A DNA stretch of 64,000 nt from Leptolyngbyaceae cyanobacterium JSC-12 (GCA_000309945.1 CM001633.1:4227912-4291911); one strand, 5' to 3'. Counted from the first letter of the stretch, positions 49,401 to 57,118 are shown. Notes: generated from the letters alone by a model not told the origin. Numbers and translations are program-made.

Positions 49401-50369
49401 ACCTTCCACCCCATTGATAAAAATTGGCACTGGAATCAGTCCCGCCTGCTCAAATGCCCGAATCAGTTGTGGAATATAGGGTTGCTTAGTGATCACATGC
49501 TTGCGGTAAAGCAAGATGCCAACATAAGGAGGAGATGGGGAAAAGGGTGAGGGAAGAGAGTAATGCAGGGATGGCATTAGGTTTGCTTCTACTCCCTGGC
49601 TTCCTAGCTCCTTGACTTCTTCACCTTCCCCACTTCCCCTACCTTCTTCATCTCTATTTCTATCTTCTAACTCCTGACTCCTGACTCCTAGCTTCTGCCT
49701 TGCATACCAGTCCAAATACACCTGTGGCGATTCAAAGTAGCCGTGGTAATCAGGGTGCAGCAGTCCCATATTGGGCGTTTCTAACGGAGGAGGAATGTCA
49801 CCAATAGTGAGTCCTAAATATTTCTCTGCCAGCGTCCAAAAGAGGGCTGCAACGTTTTCGGTGCCGCCTGCATTCCAGTAGCCGTAGATGATCAGCCAGT
49901 TCCGCAGGTCTTGAACTTTGCCGATGGGAATGTATTTCAGCAGTTTGGGCCCGGTTTTGAGGAAGCTGATATAGCCTGCAAGTTTGTCCTCTTCACGGGC
50001 GTTGCTAAACTTGCTGAGGATAAATTGGACAGGTTTGGGCATTCCCTTCGGTTTATCGCCGATCGCAAATTTGCCCAGTTGCGTCAGACTCATTAGTTCC
50101 AGTGCGGACTCGAATACGAGGCGGATGGGAATGTGCTGAACGCGATCGCGTAGCCACACCACTTGGTCATAATCAAAGATCAAGCTGGCGAAAAACACAT
50201 CGGCAGTTTGGAGCGCGGCTTCAATGGCAGCAGAGTTTGCACTCAGGTCACGATCGCTGAAGCTCAATACTTCCAACTCTGGACAGCGTGAGCGCGCAAG
50301 GTCTGCCGCCTGTCGATACAGGCTTGCATTAAACGATTCAAATCCAGCAATTAGCACAATCCGTTTCAT
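46500..50369 (-). CDS. cobN: CobN/BchH-type chelatase large subunit (cobaltochelatase CobN) with low-complexity insertions
   Basis: 1289-aa large subunit of an ATP-dependent porphyrinoid chelatase. It would bind the tetrapyrrole and, with ChlI/ChlD-type AAA+ partners, insert cobalt in cobalamin synthesis. The N-terminal DUF3479-type domain (DVFFASLIFDYDQV...SALELMSLTQLGKFA) and the CobN core (HFGMHGTVEWLPG near 650-665; MLWGLDVIKTKGESLG) are present. The N-terminus is unlike photosynthetic ChlH, favouring CobN. Residues about 226-280 (49530-49694) are a charged, Gly/Glu/Ser-rich insertion derived from CTCCTGA heptamer repeats. A second Ser/Pro-rich insert lies at about 48705-48757. No cobalamin-riboswitch B12 box was seen upstream. 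Confidence 0.88.
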   Translation of the reverse strand: MKRIVLIAGFESFNASLYRQAADLARSRCPELEVLSFSDRDLSANSAAIEAALQTADVFFASLIFDYDQVVWLRDRVQHIPIRLVFESALELMSLTQLGKFAIGDKPKGMPKPVQFILSKFSNAREEDKLAGYISFLKTGPKLLKYIPIGKVQDLRNWLIIYGYWNAGGTENVAALFWTLAEKYLGLTIGDIPPPLETPNMGLLHPDYHGYFESPQVYLDWYARQKLGVRSQELEDRNRDEEGRGSGEGEEVKELGSQGVEANLMPSLHYSLPSPFSPSPPYVGILLYRKHVITKQPYIPQLIRAFEQAGLIPVPIFINGVEGHVAVRDWMTTEYEQQQRAKGINETPSLSNEAVRVDAIVSTIGFPLVGGPAGSMEAGRQVEVAKRILCAKNVPYIVAAPLLIQDIHSWTRQGIGGLQSVVLYALPELDGAIDPIPLGGLVGDTIYLIPDRVQRLINRLKAWITLRQTPPSDRKLAIILYGFPPGYGSTGTAALLNVPQSLLKFLQALKAEGYTISDFPNDGEELIHWVKQADELASLQFPSSPSPSPSSSLTIPVRTLEKWLGYLRTSWIERCWKSLTNTGIKTLEDQFLLGGVRLGNIWIGVQPPLGIAGDPMRLMFERDLTPHPQYAAFYKWLQEDFQAHAVVHFGMHGTVEWLPGSPLGNTGYSWSDILLGNLPNLYVYAANNPSESILAKRRGYGVLISHNVPPYGRAGLYKELMHLRDLIAEYREDPEKNYALKSAICQKIVDSGLDADCPFAESKRLGIEFTPENANLFSAEAFHRYLVKLYEYLQVLENRLFSSGLHILGQPPTPDQLEAYLKAYVGDALPDETIRAIAHNVSPLPPISSPAFTEALQIRDLLTQNTDELTNLLRGLNGEYIPPAPGGDLLRDGIGVLPTGRNIHALDPYRMPSPAAYERGREIAHKLIEQHLQEHHTYPETIAIMLWGLDVIKTKGESLGILLELVGATPVKEGTGRIVRYELVPLEQVGHPRIDVLANLSGIFRDSFVNVIELLDDLFHRAATADEPEDQNFIRKHALALKTQGIENVSARLFSNPAGDYGSLVNDQVVASNWESGEELAQTWQGRNAFSYGRQDKGQARPEVLQTLLKTTNRIVQEIDSVEYGLTDIQEYYANTGGLKKAAEQQQGKKVAASFVESFSKDTTPRKLEDLLRMEYRTKLLNPKWAEAMVAQGSGGAYEVSQRMTALIGWGGTADFQESWVYDQAADTYALDAEMAEKLRKANPEAFRNIVGRMLEAHGRGFWHADPGKLEQLRQLYDLTDEELEGVAI
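49671..49691. repeat. Short tandemly repeated heptamer inside cobN
   Basis: CTCCTGA, CTCCTGA and CTCCTAG stand head to tail and stay in the cobN reading frame, where they encode part of the GVRSQELE insertion. The flanks (about 49560-49670) are degenerate C/T-rich sequence of similar kind. Confidence 0.8.
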
Positions 50370-50540
50370 GGATTCAGACTCAACCCACCTCTTACCTTCA
50401 ATAGTAGTAGGGTGTAGTAGGCTTGAGGGGTGGTGATTCGGTGAACTTGGAAGTATGACGGTAAATATAATTGCAACTGTGTGATGGATCGCCCCTTCAT
50501 GCTATCAAGCCCCAACCTAAGACGCCTGCTCTGTCATCTA

Positions 50541-50562
50541 ACTAATGATACATTAGTACTAA
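50541..50562. promoter_or_regulatory. Overlapping palindromes, candidate operator upstream of DUF4230 gene
   Basis: ACTAATG-ATA-CATTAGT is a perfect 7-base inverted repeat (50541-50557), and it overlaps a second palindrome TTAGTACTAA (50553-50562). The element ends 17 bases before ATG 50580, where a repressor would block translation or transcription start. Confidence 0.5.
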
Positions 50563-50579
50563 ACTCTGTCGGTAAACCT

Positions 50580-51308
50580 ATGAGAGAAGACGACTACGAT
50601 CACTCATCGAGTACTGGTTGGTTCGGTGGGCTGCTGTGGATGTTGTCGGGTGGTGCGGTTGCTGCCCTGTTGATGGTTGGCTTCAGCAATTTTCAGTGGG
50701 GCGATCGCTTGGTTAGCGCCTTCAATAGTCTCCTGACCCCTGCTCAACCAGAACCAAAGGTAGACGTGCGATCGCTGGTGCTCCAGCAAGTGAAAGAATC
50801 CAGCGAACTTACAACGGCCGCTTTCACGATGCAAGCCGTTGTCCCCACAGAGCAAGATGCAGCCGTGGGCGGATTCGTTTTTGGGAAAACTAAACTGCTT
50901 TATATTGCGCATGGGGAAGTGAAAGCTGGTGTGGACTTAAGCCAGATCACAGCAGAGCATATACAGGTTACAGGGGATGCAATTCGCATACAACTACCCC
51001 CAGCCCAGGTGCTAGACCAGAAAATTGATGTTAATCGTTCCCAAGTGTATGACTACAATCGGGGGATGCTAGGGTTGGGACCAGATGTAGGACCTGAGTT
51101 GCAGGCAATGGCACAGCAGGAAGCGCTCAAGAAAATTACGGCGGCAGCCTGTGAAGAAGGGATTTTGCAAAAAGCTAGCGATCGTGCCAAATTTGTTGTA
51201 ACTCAGTTCCTCAACACGGCTGGCTATAAAACAGTGACCATTGAACCTTCCCCCTCTACACCGGAAGCCTGCACTGGGCAGATGCTTGAACCGTTGACCT
51301 CAAATTGA
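50580..51308 (+). CDS. DUF4230 family membrane-anchored protein
   Basis: From ATG 50580: a short acidic head (MREDDYDHSSS), one TM helix (about 13-35) and a soluble domain with VDVRSLVLQQVKESSELTTAAFTM and the family pattern GxVxAGVDLSxI...ITGDxIRIxLPxxxV. This matches DUF4230, a family of unknown function found outside the inner membrane in many bacteria. GTG 50481/ATG 50484 would extend the frame by 32-33 residues, but those codons overlap a strong palindrome and look non-coding. Divergent from cobN. Confidence 0.82.
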   Translation: MREDDYDHSSSTGWFGGLLWMLSGGAVAALLMVGFSNFQWGDRLVSAFNSLLTPAQPEPKVDVRSLVLQQVKESSELTTAAFTMQAVVPTEQDAAVGGFVFGKTKLLYIAHGEVKAGVDLSQITAEHIQVTGDAIRIQLPPAQVLDQKIDVNRSQVYDYNRGMLGLGPDVGPELQAMAQQEALKKITAAACEEGILQKASDRAKFVVTQFLNTAGYKTVTIEPSPSTPEACTGQMLEPLTSN

Positions 51309-51318
51309 TAAGTAGGAA

Positions 51319-51343
51319 GCGTACTGTAGGTTAAACAGTACGC
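51319..51343. terminator. Stem-loop after DUF4230 gene
   Basis: GCGTACTGT (51319-51327) and ACAGTACGC (51335-51343) form a perfect 9-bp stem with a 7-base loop, 11 bases past the stop. There is no T tract on the plus side, so termination efficiency is uncertain. Confidence 0.5.
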
Positions 51344-51366
51344 CATTGATTTGAACTCTGGTAAAC

Positions 51367-51633
51367 TCAGCCGTCAACTAAGTAGTTGATTGACGGCTGT
51401 TGTGCCAGTTCTTGAGGTTTTTCAACCAGCGATCGTTGCCGACGAGTTGGGGATTCCCTACGCGGGGGGGTGTATTGTGCCAGCACCCCTGGAGATTGAA
51501 CCAGAAGAATGGTTGCAATCACTAGTAGAGCGCCAGCTACTTTTACACCTCTATTGAGATAAACTGCATCCTGAACCATCGAAATCCTCGCCTGAATAAT
51601 TTCGATCGGATGCACTAACGTTTGATTAGTCAT
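51367..51633 (-). CDS. Small single-TM hypothetical protein
   Basis: 88 codons from ATG 51633. The protein has a polar N-terminus, a hydrophobic segment (VAGALLVIATILLV) followed by SPGVLAQ, which could be a signal-peptidase site or a TM anchor, then a basic Pro/Arg-rich tail. The frame stays open to 51738, but the upstream part has no coding look. I recognise no family. A long imperfect stem-loop (51368-51399) covers its last codons. It is convergent with the DUF4230 gene. Confidence 0.45.
   Translation of the reverse strand: MTNQTLVHPIEIIQARISMVQDAVYLNRGVKVAGALLVIATILLVQSPGVLAQYTPPRRESPTRRQRSLVEKPQELAQQPSINYLVDG
51368..51399. terminator. Long stem-loop overlapping the 3' end of the small TM gene
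   Basis: CAGCCGTCA (51368-51376) pairs with TGACGGCTG (51391-51399). Inside, ACTA pairs with TAGT with a small asymmetric bulge. It spans the stop codon of the minus-strand small gene, so it is either a terminator or an RNA-stabilising element. Confidence 0.45.
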
Positions 51634-52030
51634 AACGAAACAACCGAATGCACGAACATAAACGAACTGGTAGAGCACCTCTGCCTGCCTTCTTCGCCAG
51701 TCAGTCTGAATTCGCTCAAGACACATAAACGGCTTCAACGATACTTCAAACGCTGATTTAGAAGCACAAGTCTAGCAGTATCGTCCCGGTTTGGGTAAGA
51801 GACGTATCCGTAGATTATTAAAATCTCAAACAAAACTGGTGTGAGCAGCACATTCCGGATAAGTCTAGGTAGATCTCCCCTAATTGGCGAGGTGAGAGGA
51901 AGGACTGAACCAATCTCCCCGAGACGATCCAGGAAATTTAAATCAATCAGTATGCTTACCCTATCTAGAGTCTAAGCCAGCTTTTTAGTCCGCGGTTTAC
52001 ACTTTTATGTAATCTTGCGTGCTCTAAATA
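51634..52030. other. Gene-free stretch upstream of the small TM gene and downstream of the CHASE2 kinase
   Basis: I see no coding character, repeats or clear regulatory element beyond the presumed promoter of the small minus-strand gene. Confidence 0.4.
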
Positions 52031-53920
52031 TCATCTGCGTAGCAATTTAGTGAGCGGAAAAGTTAATTCACAGAGGGTTCCTTTCGGAGAAACGGCTTCT
52101 CTTTTAAACGTGCCTTTTAGTTGCGCTGCTAGTTTCCGAGCCTGTTTTGTCCCCTCTCCTTCCCGTAAAGAACGGATACCAAGTCCATCATCAATTACTT
52201 GTAAGGTATACCATCCATTGTCAGATAGTCCTAAAACAGTCAAATGGCTTGCTTCTTCGGCATGTTTACCAACATTGCACAGAGCTTCTTCCAGGAAACG
52301 ACAAAGGTTTTGCCGATGCTCAATGTTTAATGAGGATTCCTCAATTGGGTCAAAGTCGCAAGCGATTCTAAGCGTTTCAAATCTGGGAAATTCTGTGCGA
52401 TCAAGAGTATAGCTATAGACTTCATAGAACAATTCATGTAAGGGAAGATTAAGGTTGATTTTAATTCCATCTCCCAGATAAAGACTATTCTCCTGAGTTA
52501 ATGATTCTTGCTTGAGATGCTCTCCAATTCCTCGAATTTCGATATTAAGGTTTTCAAGAATTGTTATTAATTTCTCTGAGCTTATGTTGCTATCTCGAAG
52601 TTGTCTCAAAACGTTGGATAAGGTTTGTAATGGACCGTTGTGAATAACATTGAAAGTTTCCTCGATCGCCCGTTGTCGTTCTTCAGCCAACCGCTGATTT
52701 TCTTTCAGCCGAGATCTTAAAACCCAATCATATTTATGAAAAACTGTATAGCCAATTCCATTGATTAACCAAACTAGAGTAACAGGGAAAATCGGAATCC
52801 ACCATCCAGTCGCTAAAGTGAAGTAGCCGATTCCAAGCAGTCCAGCTTGACCAATTCCTACACTAACTAACTTGGTTTTAGGAGATAAACTGCTACGTCC
52901 TAAAATGATGGCAACAATCCCCCAACTCACAATCCATAAATATTCCCATTCATTATTCCATGTATCAATCAGAGGTCGTTTATCCAATACGGCACTTACA
53001 ATTTGACTGACAGCATGAGCTTGAATCTGGAAGGAGTTAATGTCAACAGATGCAGCCGTTGAAATAACCGGACGAATAATAGGATCATGAATCCCAATAA
53101 TAACAATGCGATCGCGAAACCAGTTCGGATCAAATTTTCCTGTTTTAATTTCATCTAAAGAAACGAGCCGAAAGGGGTTCTTGCCGTTGCGAGGATTGAG
53201 TAAAATTTGTGGTCCTCCGGTGTCTGCTCCAACATAGGCACCAGAATCTGGAAGCAATCTAGGCAGTTCTGTTGAGCCAAACTGCATAGCGAAAACATCT
53301 CGAGTCCCATTTCCTAGCTTGAGTTCTTGGTCACGAGATACTAAGTATTTTTCTACCAATCTAATCGTTAAGGAGTATTTGTATTCATCCAGATTAATTG
53401 GATTTGCAGCTCCAAGAACGAGTCTTCTAATATGATCATCCGTATCTTGAATAATATCAATAAAACCAACCTGATCTTTTGGAAATTTTGGAGGGGCTAA
53501 TGTTTGATCAGCTGCAGAAAGAATAAGTTCAGAAATTACTAGATTCTTGTATTGCTTCAAGTTAGTAAATAGTTTAGCGTTATCTAATTCTGCAACTTGA
53601 TTAGGAGAAATATGAAGACCAATTACTGCTGGTTGATAGGTTTGCAACATGTTAACTAAACGAACCAATTCTTGCTCTGGAATGGGATAACCAACTTTCT
53701 GAATATCCGTTCTGTTAAATCCCACTAGCACAACGCGATCGTCTTCTGGTTCTGGTGGACGAAGACGTAGAAAAGTATCAAAAGTTAGCAGTTCCAGTCC
53801 TTGTAAAGAACCTGTCAGGCGAGCAGCGACAACTAAACCAATGACGATCGCTCCTGGCAATCCCCAGACTCGCCAAGTTGAGAGAGTCGTTTTGACCTGA
53901 TTCCAAGTGGGGCGTTGCAT
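52031..53920 (-). CDS. CHASE2-domain sensor histidine kinase
   Basis: About 629 aa from ATG 53920 (TTG 53938 is the alternative). One TM helix (about 20-40) is followed by an extracytoplasmic CHASE2 domain (about 45-300; LTFDTFLRLRPPEP...DDRVVLVGF start, FRDRIVIIGIHDP end) and three TM helices (about 310-395). A short coiled coil leads to a NarL/DesK-type DHp with IHNGPLQTL and a HATPase with EEALCNVGKHAEEA and DDGLGI. In typical HisKA_3 kinases the His is followed by Asp (HDGPLQ); here it is Asn. The regulator gene lies just upstream on the same strand, so the two form an operon and probably a cognate pair. Confidence 0.93.
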   Translation of the reverse strand: MQRPTWNQVKTTLSTWRVWGLPGAIVIGLVVAARLTGSLQGLELLTFDTFLRLRPPEPEDDRVVLVGFNRTDIQKVGYPIPEQELVRLVNMLQTYQPAVIGLHISPNQVAELDNAKLFTNLKQYKNLVISELILSAADQTLAPPKFPKDQVGFIDIIQDTDDHIRRLVLGAANPINLDEYKYSLTIRLVEKYLVSRDQELKLGNGTRDVFAMQFGSTELPRLLPDSGAYVGADTGGPQILLNPRNGKNPFRLVSLDEIKTGKFDPNWFRDRIVIIGIHDPIIRPVISTAASVDINSFQIQAHAVSQIVSAVLDKRPLIDTWNNEWEYLWIVSWGIVAIILGRSSLSPKTKLVSVGIGQAGLLGIGYFTLATGWWIPIFPVTLVWLINGIGYTVFHKYDWVLRSRLKENQRLAEERQRAIEETFNVIHNGPLQTLSNVLRQLRDSNISSEKLITILENLNIEIRGIGEHLKQESLTQENSLYLGDGIKINLNLPLHELFYEVYSYTLDRTEFPRFETLRIACDFDPIEESSLNIEHRQNLCRFLEEALCNVGKHAEEASHLTVLGLSDNGWYTLQVIDDGLGIRSLREGEGTKQARKLAAQLKGTFKREAVSPKGTLCELTFPLTKLLRR

Positions 53921-53944
53921 AGCCTTGACCCCCAGCAAACACGA

Positions 53945-54628
53945 TTAATCGATTAATCCTTCTTCTCTAGCACGGATTTCGGTTTGGATGCGAATATTCC
54001 TGCCGTCATTCCTGTCTTCTTCAGGATACACTTCTAGCAAATCCTGGATCTTCGTCCAATAGTGGCGCACGGTTCGCTCCGACACATTCATTCGTTCCGC
54101 GATCGCCCGGTCTTGCAGCCCTTCATAAAATGCAAATCTTAACACGGTTAACCAATCGGGTTTGATCTCCAGAGTGCGCCGTGTCCGAATGTCTTTCGTG
54201 TGAGTAATGCCATTCAGTGCCCAATCAACCCGATTCAGCATTTCCCTGCTAGAGAGACTTTTATCGGCAACGGTAAAGCCGCCACCATGCTTATCAATCT
54301 CAGGCTTAATCCGGACAAGTGCCTTAACGTGTGTACTTTGAACTGTGAGGTTGAGGGTAGGATACTCCTGCATCAGAGCTTTCAGCAAACGAATTCCCAC
54401 TTCTGCCTGAGCTGGAGTGCCAGCAGTTTCTGGCAAGGATAAATCCAGCACCACCAGATCGGGCAAACCTGTTTGCTGCTCCTTTAAACGCTGCCGTGCT
54501 TCTGCTGCAGTTTGCGCTGTCAAAATTTCCGCATTTGGGTACTGTCGCTTCAATAAATCAATCGTTCCACCTAGAACGACCTCATGATCATCCACGACTA
54601 AAATCTTGAGGGTGTCTGACTCTGACAT
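53945..54628 (-). CDS. NarL/LuxR-type response regulator
   Basis: A receiver (about 6-130) with VVDDHE acidic pocket, phospho-Asp in VVLDLSLPE and Lys in ADKSL. A C-terminal helix-turn-helix follows (about 155-225; LQDRAIAERMNVSERTVRHYWTKI) with a short charged tail. The conserved start MSESDTLKILVVDDHE sets ATG 54628; an upstream in-frame ATG at 54688 adds 20 residues unlike the family. The CHASE2 kinase starts 24 bases downstream, making this the first gene of a two-component operon. Confidence 0.94.
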   Translation of the reverse strand: MSESDTLKILVVDDHEVVLGGTIDLLKRQYPNAEILTAQTAAEARQRLKEQQTGLPDLVVLDLSLPETAGTPAQAEVGIRLLKALMQEYPTLNLTVQSTHVKALVRIKPEIDKHGGGFTVADKSLSSREMLNRVDWALNGITHTKDIRTRRTLEIKPDWLTVLRFAFYEGLQDRAIAERMNVSERTVRHYWTKIQDLLEVYPEEDRNDGRNIRIQTEIRAREEGLID

Positions 54629-55010
54629 AGTTGCAGCGATCGCCGAAGACGCGAACCGGACAAAGATATTGCATGAACTTACAATCAACTTTGCAGAAAA
54701 CTACAATCCTGGCAAGGGGGGAGGGAAGGAGGAATAGATGAGGCAGTGAGGAGAGAATTGAAGCTCGGCAGAGCGTGAGAACTTGGTAAGGCAAATTTCA
54801 CAAAGCTGCAATTTTAGACCGTTATTCTCGGAAGGGAAGTTGGCAGAGAGCGATGATGTGCGATCGCGATCGCTCCCGTATCGTTGTAGATATTCAATCA
54901 GACCTCAACGCATCCGGAGAAAATTCTCACTGCAAACCATCGTTGAGCATTCTTTTCTCGCTGCGTTGATTTGAACTGTCACTTGACCCCATGCAATAGC
55001 CCCTCAAACT
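54629..55010. promoter_or_regulatory. Divergent region between the response regulator and the PAS-LuxR gene
   Basis: No gene. A purine-only-like tract (about 54713-54759) and two overlapping HIP1 octamers (near 54860) are the notable elements. It should contain promoters for both divergent regulators. Confidence 0.35.
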
Positions 55011-55604
55011 ATGCTGAGCCAATTACAACAAATTAAACCGCAACTTCAATCTAGCCTAACGTTTGTTCAAGGTGTGCTTGAAGGTTTAACGGATGGCATT
55101 CTAATTCTGTCTGAACAGGGCGACTGGATTTACCACAACTACTACGCTCACTGCATCTGCCAAAAACTCAATCAGGGTGAACCCGCTCTACATCAGGTGC
55201 CCGATGTGATCTGGCGCAACTGTCAGGCATTGATTGATAGCCGCGATCTTTATTCTGACCAACCCATTGTGATTGAGTCAGAAGTTACACTCAGTCCTTC
55301 TGATATTTATCGCATTCGGGTTCGCTGGTTGGTGTTAGAAGATTCTCAACGCCCTTATCTGGTTGTGTTGCTGGAAGACCGTTGCCAGTCATTACAAAAC
55401 CAGGCAATCGCTGAAACGATTTTGTACGATCTAACCCCCCGGCAAGCCGAAGTCTGGCTGCTGTATCGTGCAGGTTTCAAGTATCAGCAAATTGCTGCTG
55501 AGTTATACATCACACAAAATACAGTCAAGCGTCATCTGAAAGATATTCGCATCAAGCAGAAAATGGCACTGGCTTCTGACTACGAACCGACCTACGCTGT
55601 ATGA
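55011..55604 (+). CDS. PAS-like/LuxR-type HTH transcriptional regulator
   Basis: 197 aa. Residues about 15-125 read as a PAS-like sensor domain (VLEGLTDGILILSEQGDWIY opening). Residues about 140-190 are a LuxR-class HTH (LTPRQAEVWLLYRAGFKYQQIA...NTVKRHLKDI). There is no receiver domain, so it is not a classical response regulator. The PAS fold may bind a ligand or partner directly. It is encoded head-to-head with the NarL/CHASE2 pair, suggesting connected regulation. Confidence 0.87.
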   Translation: MLSQLQQIKPQLQSSLTFVQGVLEGLTDGILILSEQGDWIYHNYYAHCICQKLNQGEPALHQVPDVIWRNCQALIDSRDLYSDQPIVIESEVTLSPSDIYRIRVRWLVLEDSQRPYLVVLLEDRCQSLQNQAIAETILYDLTPRQAEVWLLYRAGFKYQQIAAELYITQNTVKRHLKDIRIKQKMALASDYEPTYAV

Positions 55605-55694
55605 ACCTGACTCGGATAAAAAGCTTCGATTTTTGAGTCCAGATTTTCTTGCATCAGGGAAGCATCACCAACCTTACCTAGGAGCAATGATGCG

Positions 55695-55967
55695 ATGACA
55701 GTGCAAAGCCCCCTCAAAACAGTTTACTCCTTATTCTTTGCTGGCGTAGAAGATGCTGAATCGGGTCGCTCTCGCCAAACTGCAGATTCTAGTTTTTACG
55801 GTAAAGGAATCGTTTCGGAAACAATCGCGCCTCATCAAACTGGACGGGTTCGGTTTCAGGGTTCCTGGTGGTCTGCTTTGTGTGAACAGGAAGTAACGTT
55901 GCCCCCCGGAAAAATGGTTCAGGTGATTGGCAGACAGAACATTACCCTGCTCGTTCAACCGCTCTAA
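55695..55967 (+). CDS. NfeD C-terminal-like (OB-fold) domain protein
   Basis: 90 aa. The last 60 residues match the soluble NfeD domain (GIVSETIAPHQTGRVRFQGSWW, then CEQEVTLPPGKMVQVIG and ITLLVQP), an OB-fold normally attached to membrane helices and working with SPFH/stomatin proteins. Here it is stand-alone and no SPFH gene is adjacent. AGGAG lies about ten bases before ATG 55695. An intrinsic terminator follows. Confidence 0.82.
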   Translation: MTVQSPLKTVYSLFFAGVEDAESGRSRQTADSSFYGKGIVSETIAPHQTGRVRFQGSWWSALCEQEVTLPPGKMVQVIGRQNITLLVQPL

Positions 55968-56020
55968 CTCGATTAGAGTTTGTCCTAAAGCATTTAATTA
56001 GATTTCGCTGTATGCACTGT

Positions 56021-56047
56021 AAATCCCCTGCGTGGGGATTTTTTCTT
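56021..56047 (+). terminator. Rho-independent terminator after the NfeD-like gene
   Basis: AAATCCCC (56021-56028), loop TGCGT, GGGGATTT (56034-56041), then a run of T. Strong intrinsic terminator. Confidence 0.9.
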
Positions 56048-56595
56048 TTCAGAAACATAGGCTTTGTGTGGGGATAGTTGTTAAACTGGCACTGCCGATA
56101 TGTGGAACGGTGTAGCAGTATGCGTGCTGGTGCTTAAAATGAAGCATTGGTAAATCGGCAGGTATCTTTGGTAAAGCCCTCGCAAGCTGCAAGCAACTTT
56201 GAGCAAAAGGCTCTATTTGCCTAGCTACGGGGAATGGAGGGCGATCGCTATTTACATCAGTCCCCAATCAAAGCGAGGGTCTTCCCCGTAAAATTACTCA
56301 GTGCAACAACCGCCGCAAAGCGCATTTTTTGCTGTAACCACAAAATTTTAGTGATCCGCATCCGGATTGTGGACACCCATAGAACTGGAAACTCGATAGT
56401 GATAGCGCACTGCCTATCGATTTAGTCTTTATTCGGCTGGCAGCAGGCATTCAATCAGAGGGCATCACCATTCCCTTAGCCACCAGTCTTCACGATTTTT
56501 TTAGTGTGTTCTGAAAATCGCGCTTCAGACAGCTGCATTGCCGTCTAGTTTTGTGTGCCTGGTGCAATGCCAATCGCAGTTTCGAGGAATTTTAG
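56048..56595. other. Gene-poor stretch with a possible coding remnant
   Basis: No intact gene. At about 56406-56514 the plus strand encodes a start-less run of about 36 codons (DSALPIDLVFIRLAAGI..., ending TGA) that has protein-like composition and is bounded upstream by a stop. It may be the tail of a decayed gene. GAGGAA just before 56596 is a good ribosome site for the next gene. Confidence 0.35.
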
Positions 56596-57021
56596 ATGGC
56601 AATTATTACTGTGGCAACCGCCAACGATAGCGGAGCTGGATCGTTGCGAGATGCGATCGCCCGTGCCCAATCTGGCGATACCATTCAGTTTTCATCCACC
56701 CTCGCGAACCAAACGATTACCTTAACCAGTGGCGAGTCAGTGATTCCTAATGATAAGGATTTGATTATTGATGGCAGTAATGCCTCTGGGTTAACAATCA
56801 GCGGCAATCAGCAATCCCGCATTTTCAATGTTCAATCAACATTTATCAGTCAGAGTTTTAGACAGATTCAGGATATTCTTGCAGGTGGCTTAAGCACGGC
56901 TGGCAAGTTGCTGGAAAATCCGTTTGTGGCAACCCGTCCTGATGTGATCGCCAACTCAGTCAACACTGGCTTCGATCCTGCAATGATCAATGCTCTAAAC
57001 CTTAAAAACGGCTTCTGCTAG
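56596..57021 (+). CDS. Truncated beta-helix (CSLREAI-like) surface-protein fragment
   Basis: 141 aa. The N-terminal 80 residues (ITVATANDSGAGSLRDAIARA...DTIQFS) match the opening of large secreted right-handed beta-helix proteins carrying the CSLREAI-type motif. Instead of hundreds of repeat residues, the frame switches at about residue 78 to an unrelated helical tail and stops. A GAGGAA ribosome site precedes ATG 56596 and a strong terminator follows the stop, so it may still be expressed. I read it as a rearranged remnant of a surface-protein gene. Confidence 0.6.
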   Translation: MAIITVATANDSGAGSLRDAIARAQSGDTIQFSSTLANQTITLTSGESVIPNDKDLIIDGSNASGLTISGNQQSRIFNVQSTFISQSFRQIQDILAGGLSTAGKLLENPFVATRPDVIANSVNTGFDPAMINALNLKNGFC

Positions 57022-57053
57022 AGCATTTGCTAACAAGTTTGCACAACAGGTAC

Positions 57054-57079
57054 AAGGGCATGCAAACACATGCCCTTTT
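57054..57079 (+). terminator. Rho-independent terminator
   Basis: AAGGGCATG (57054-57062) pairs with CATGCCCTT (57069-57077) around a 6-base loop, ending in TTTT. It lies between the beta-helix remnant and the convergent DUF1499 gene, and could serve both. Confidence 0.85.
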
Positions 57080-57118
57080 CTTCATGGTTGAATCAATATT
57101 CACTTTATATTGCTGATG

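Noticed and set aside
49671-49691. CRISPR-like repeat
   Set aside because: Units are 7 bases with no spacers; these and the arrays at 60321 and 63946 are short tandem heptamers, and no cas gene is present.
46500-50369. Reading this gene as ChlH of Mg-chelatase, paired with gun4 in the same window
   Set aside because: The N-terminal domain (ADVFFASLIFDYDQV type) differs from ChlH, and length is nearer CobN; gun4 is 16 kb away, so proximity is not evidence.
50370-50579. Cobalamin riboswitch upstream of the cobN-type gene
   Set aside because: I looked for a B12-box-like sequence on the minus strand of the leader and found none.
56234-56425. 63-codon plus-strand frame after the NfeD-like gene
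   Set aside because: No ribosome site; basic Cys/His-rich translation without pattern.
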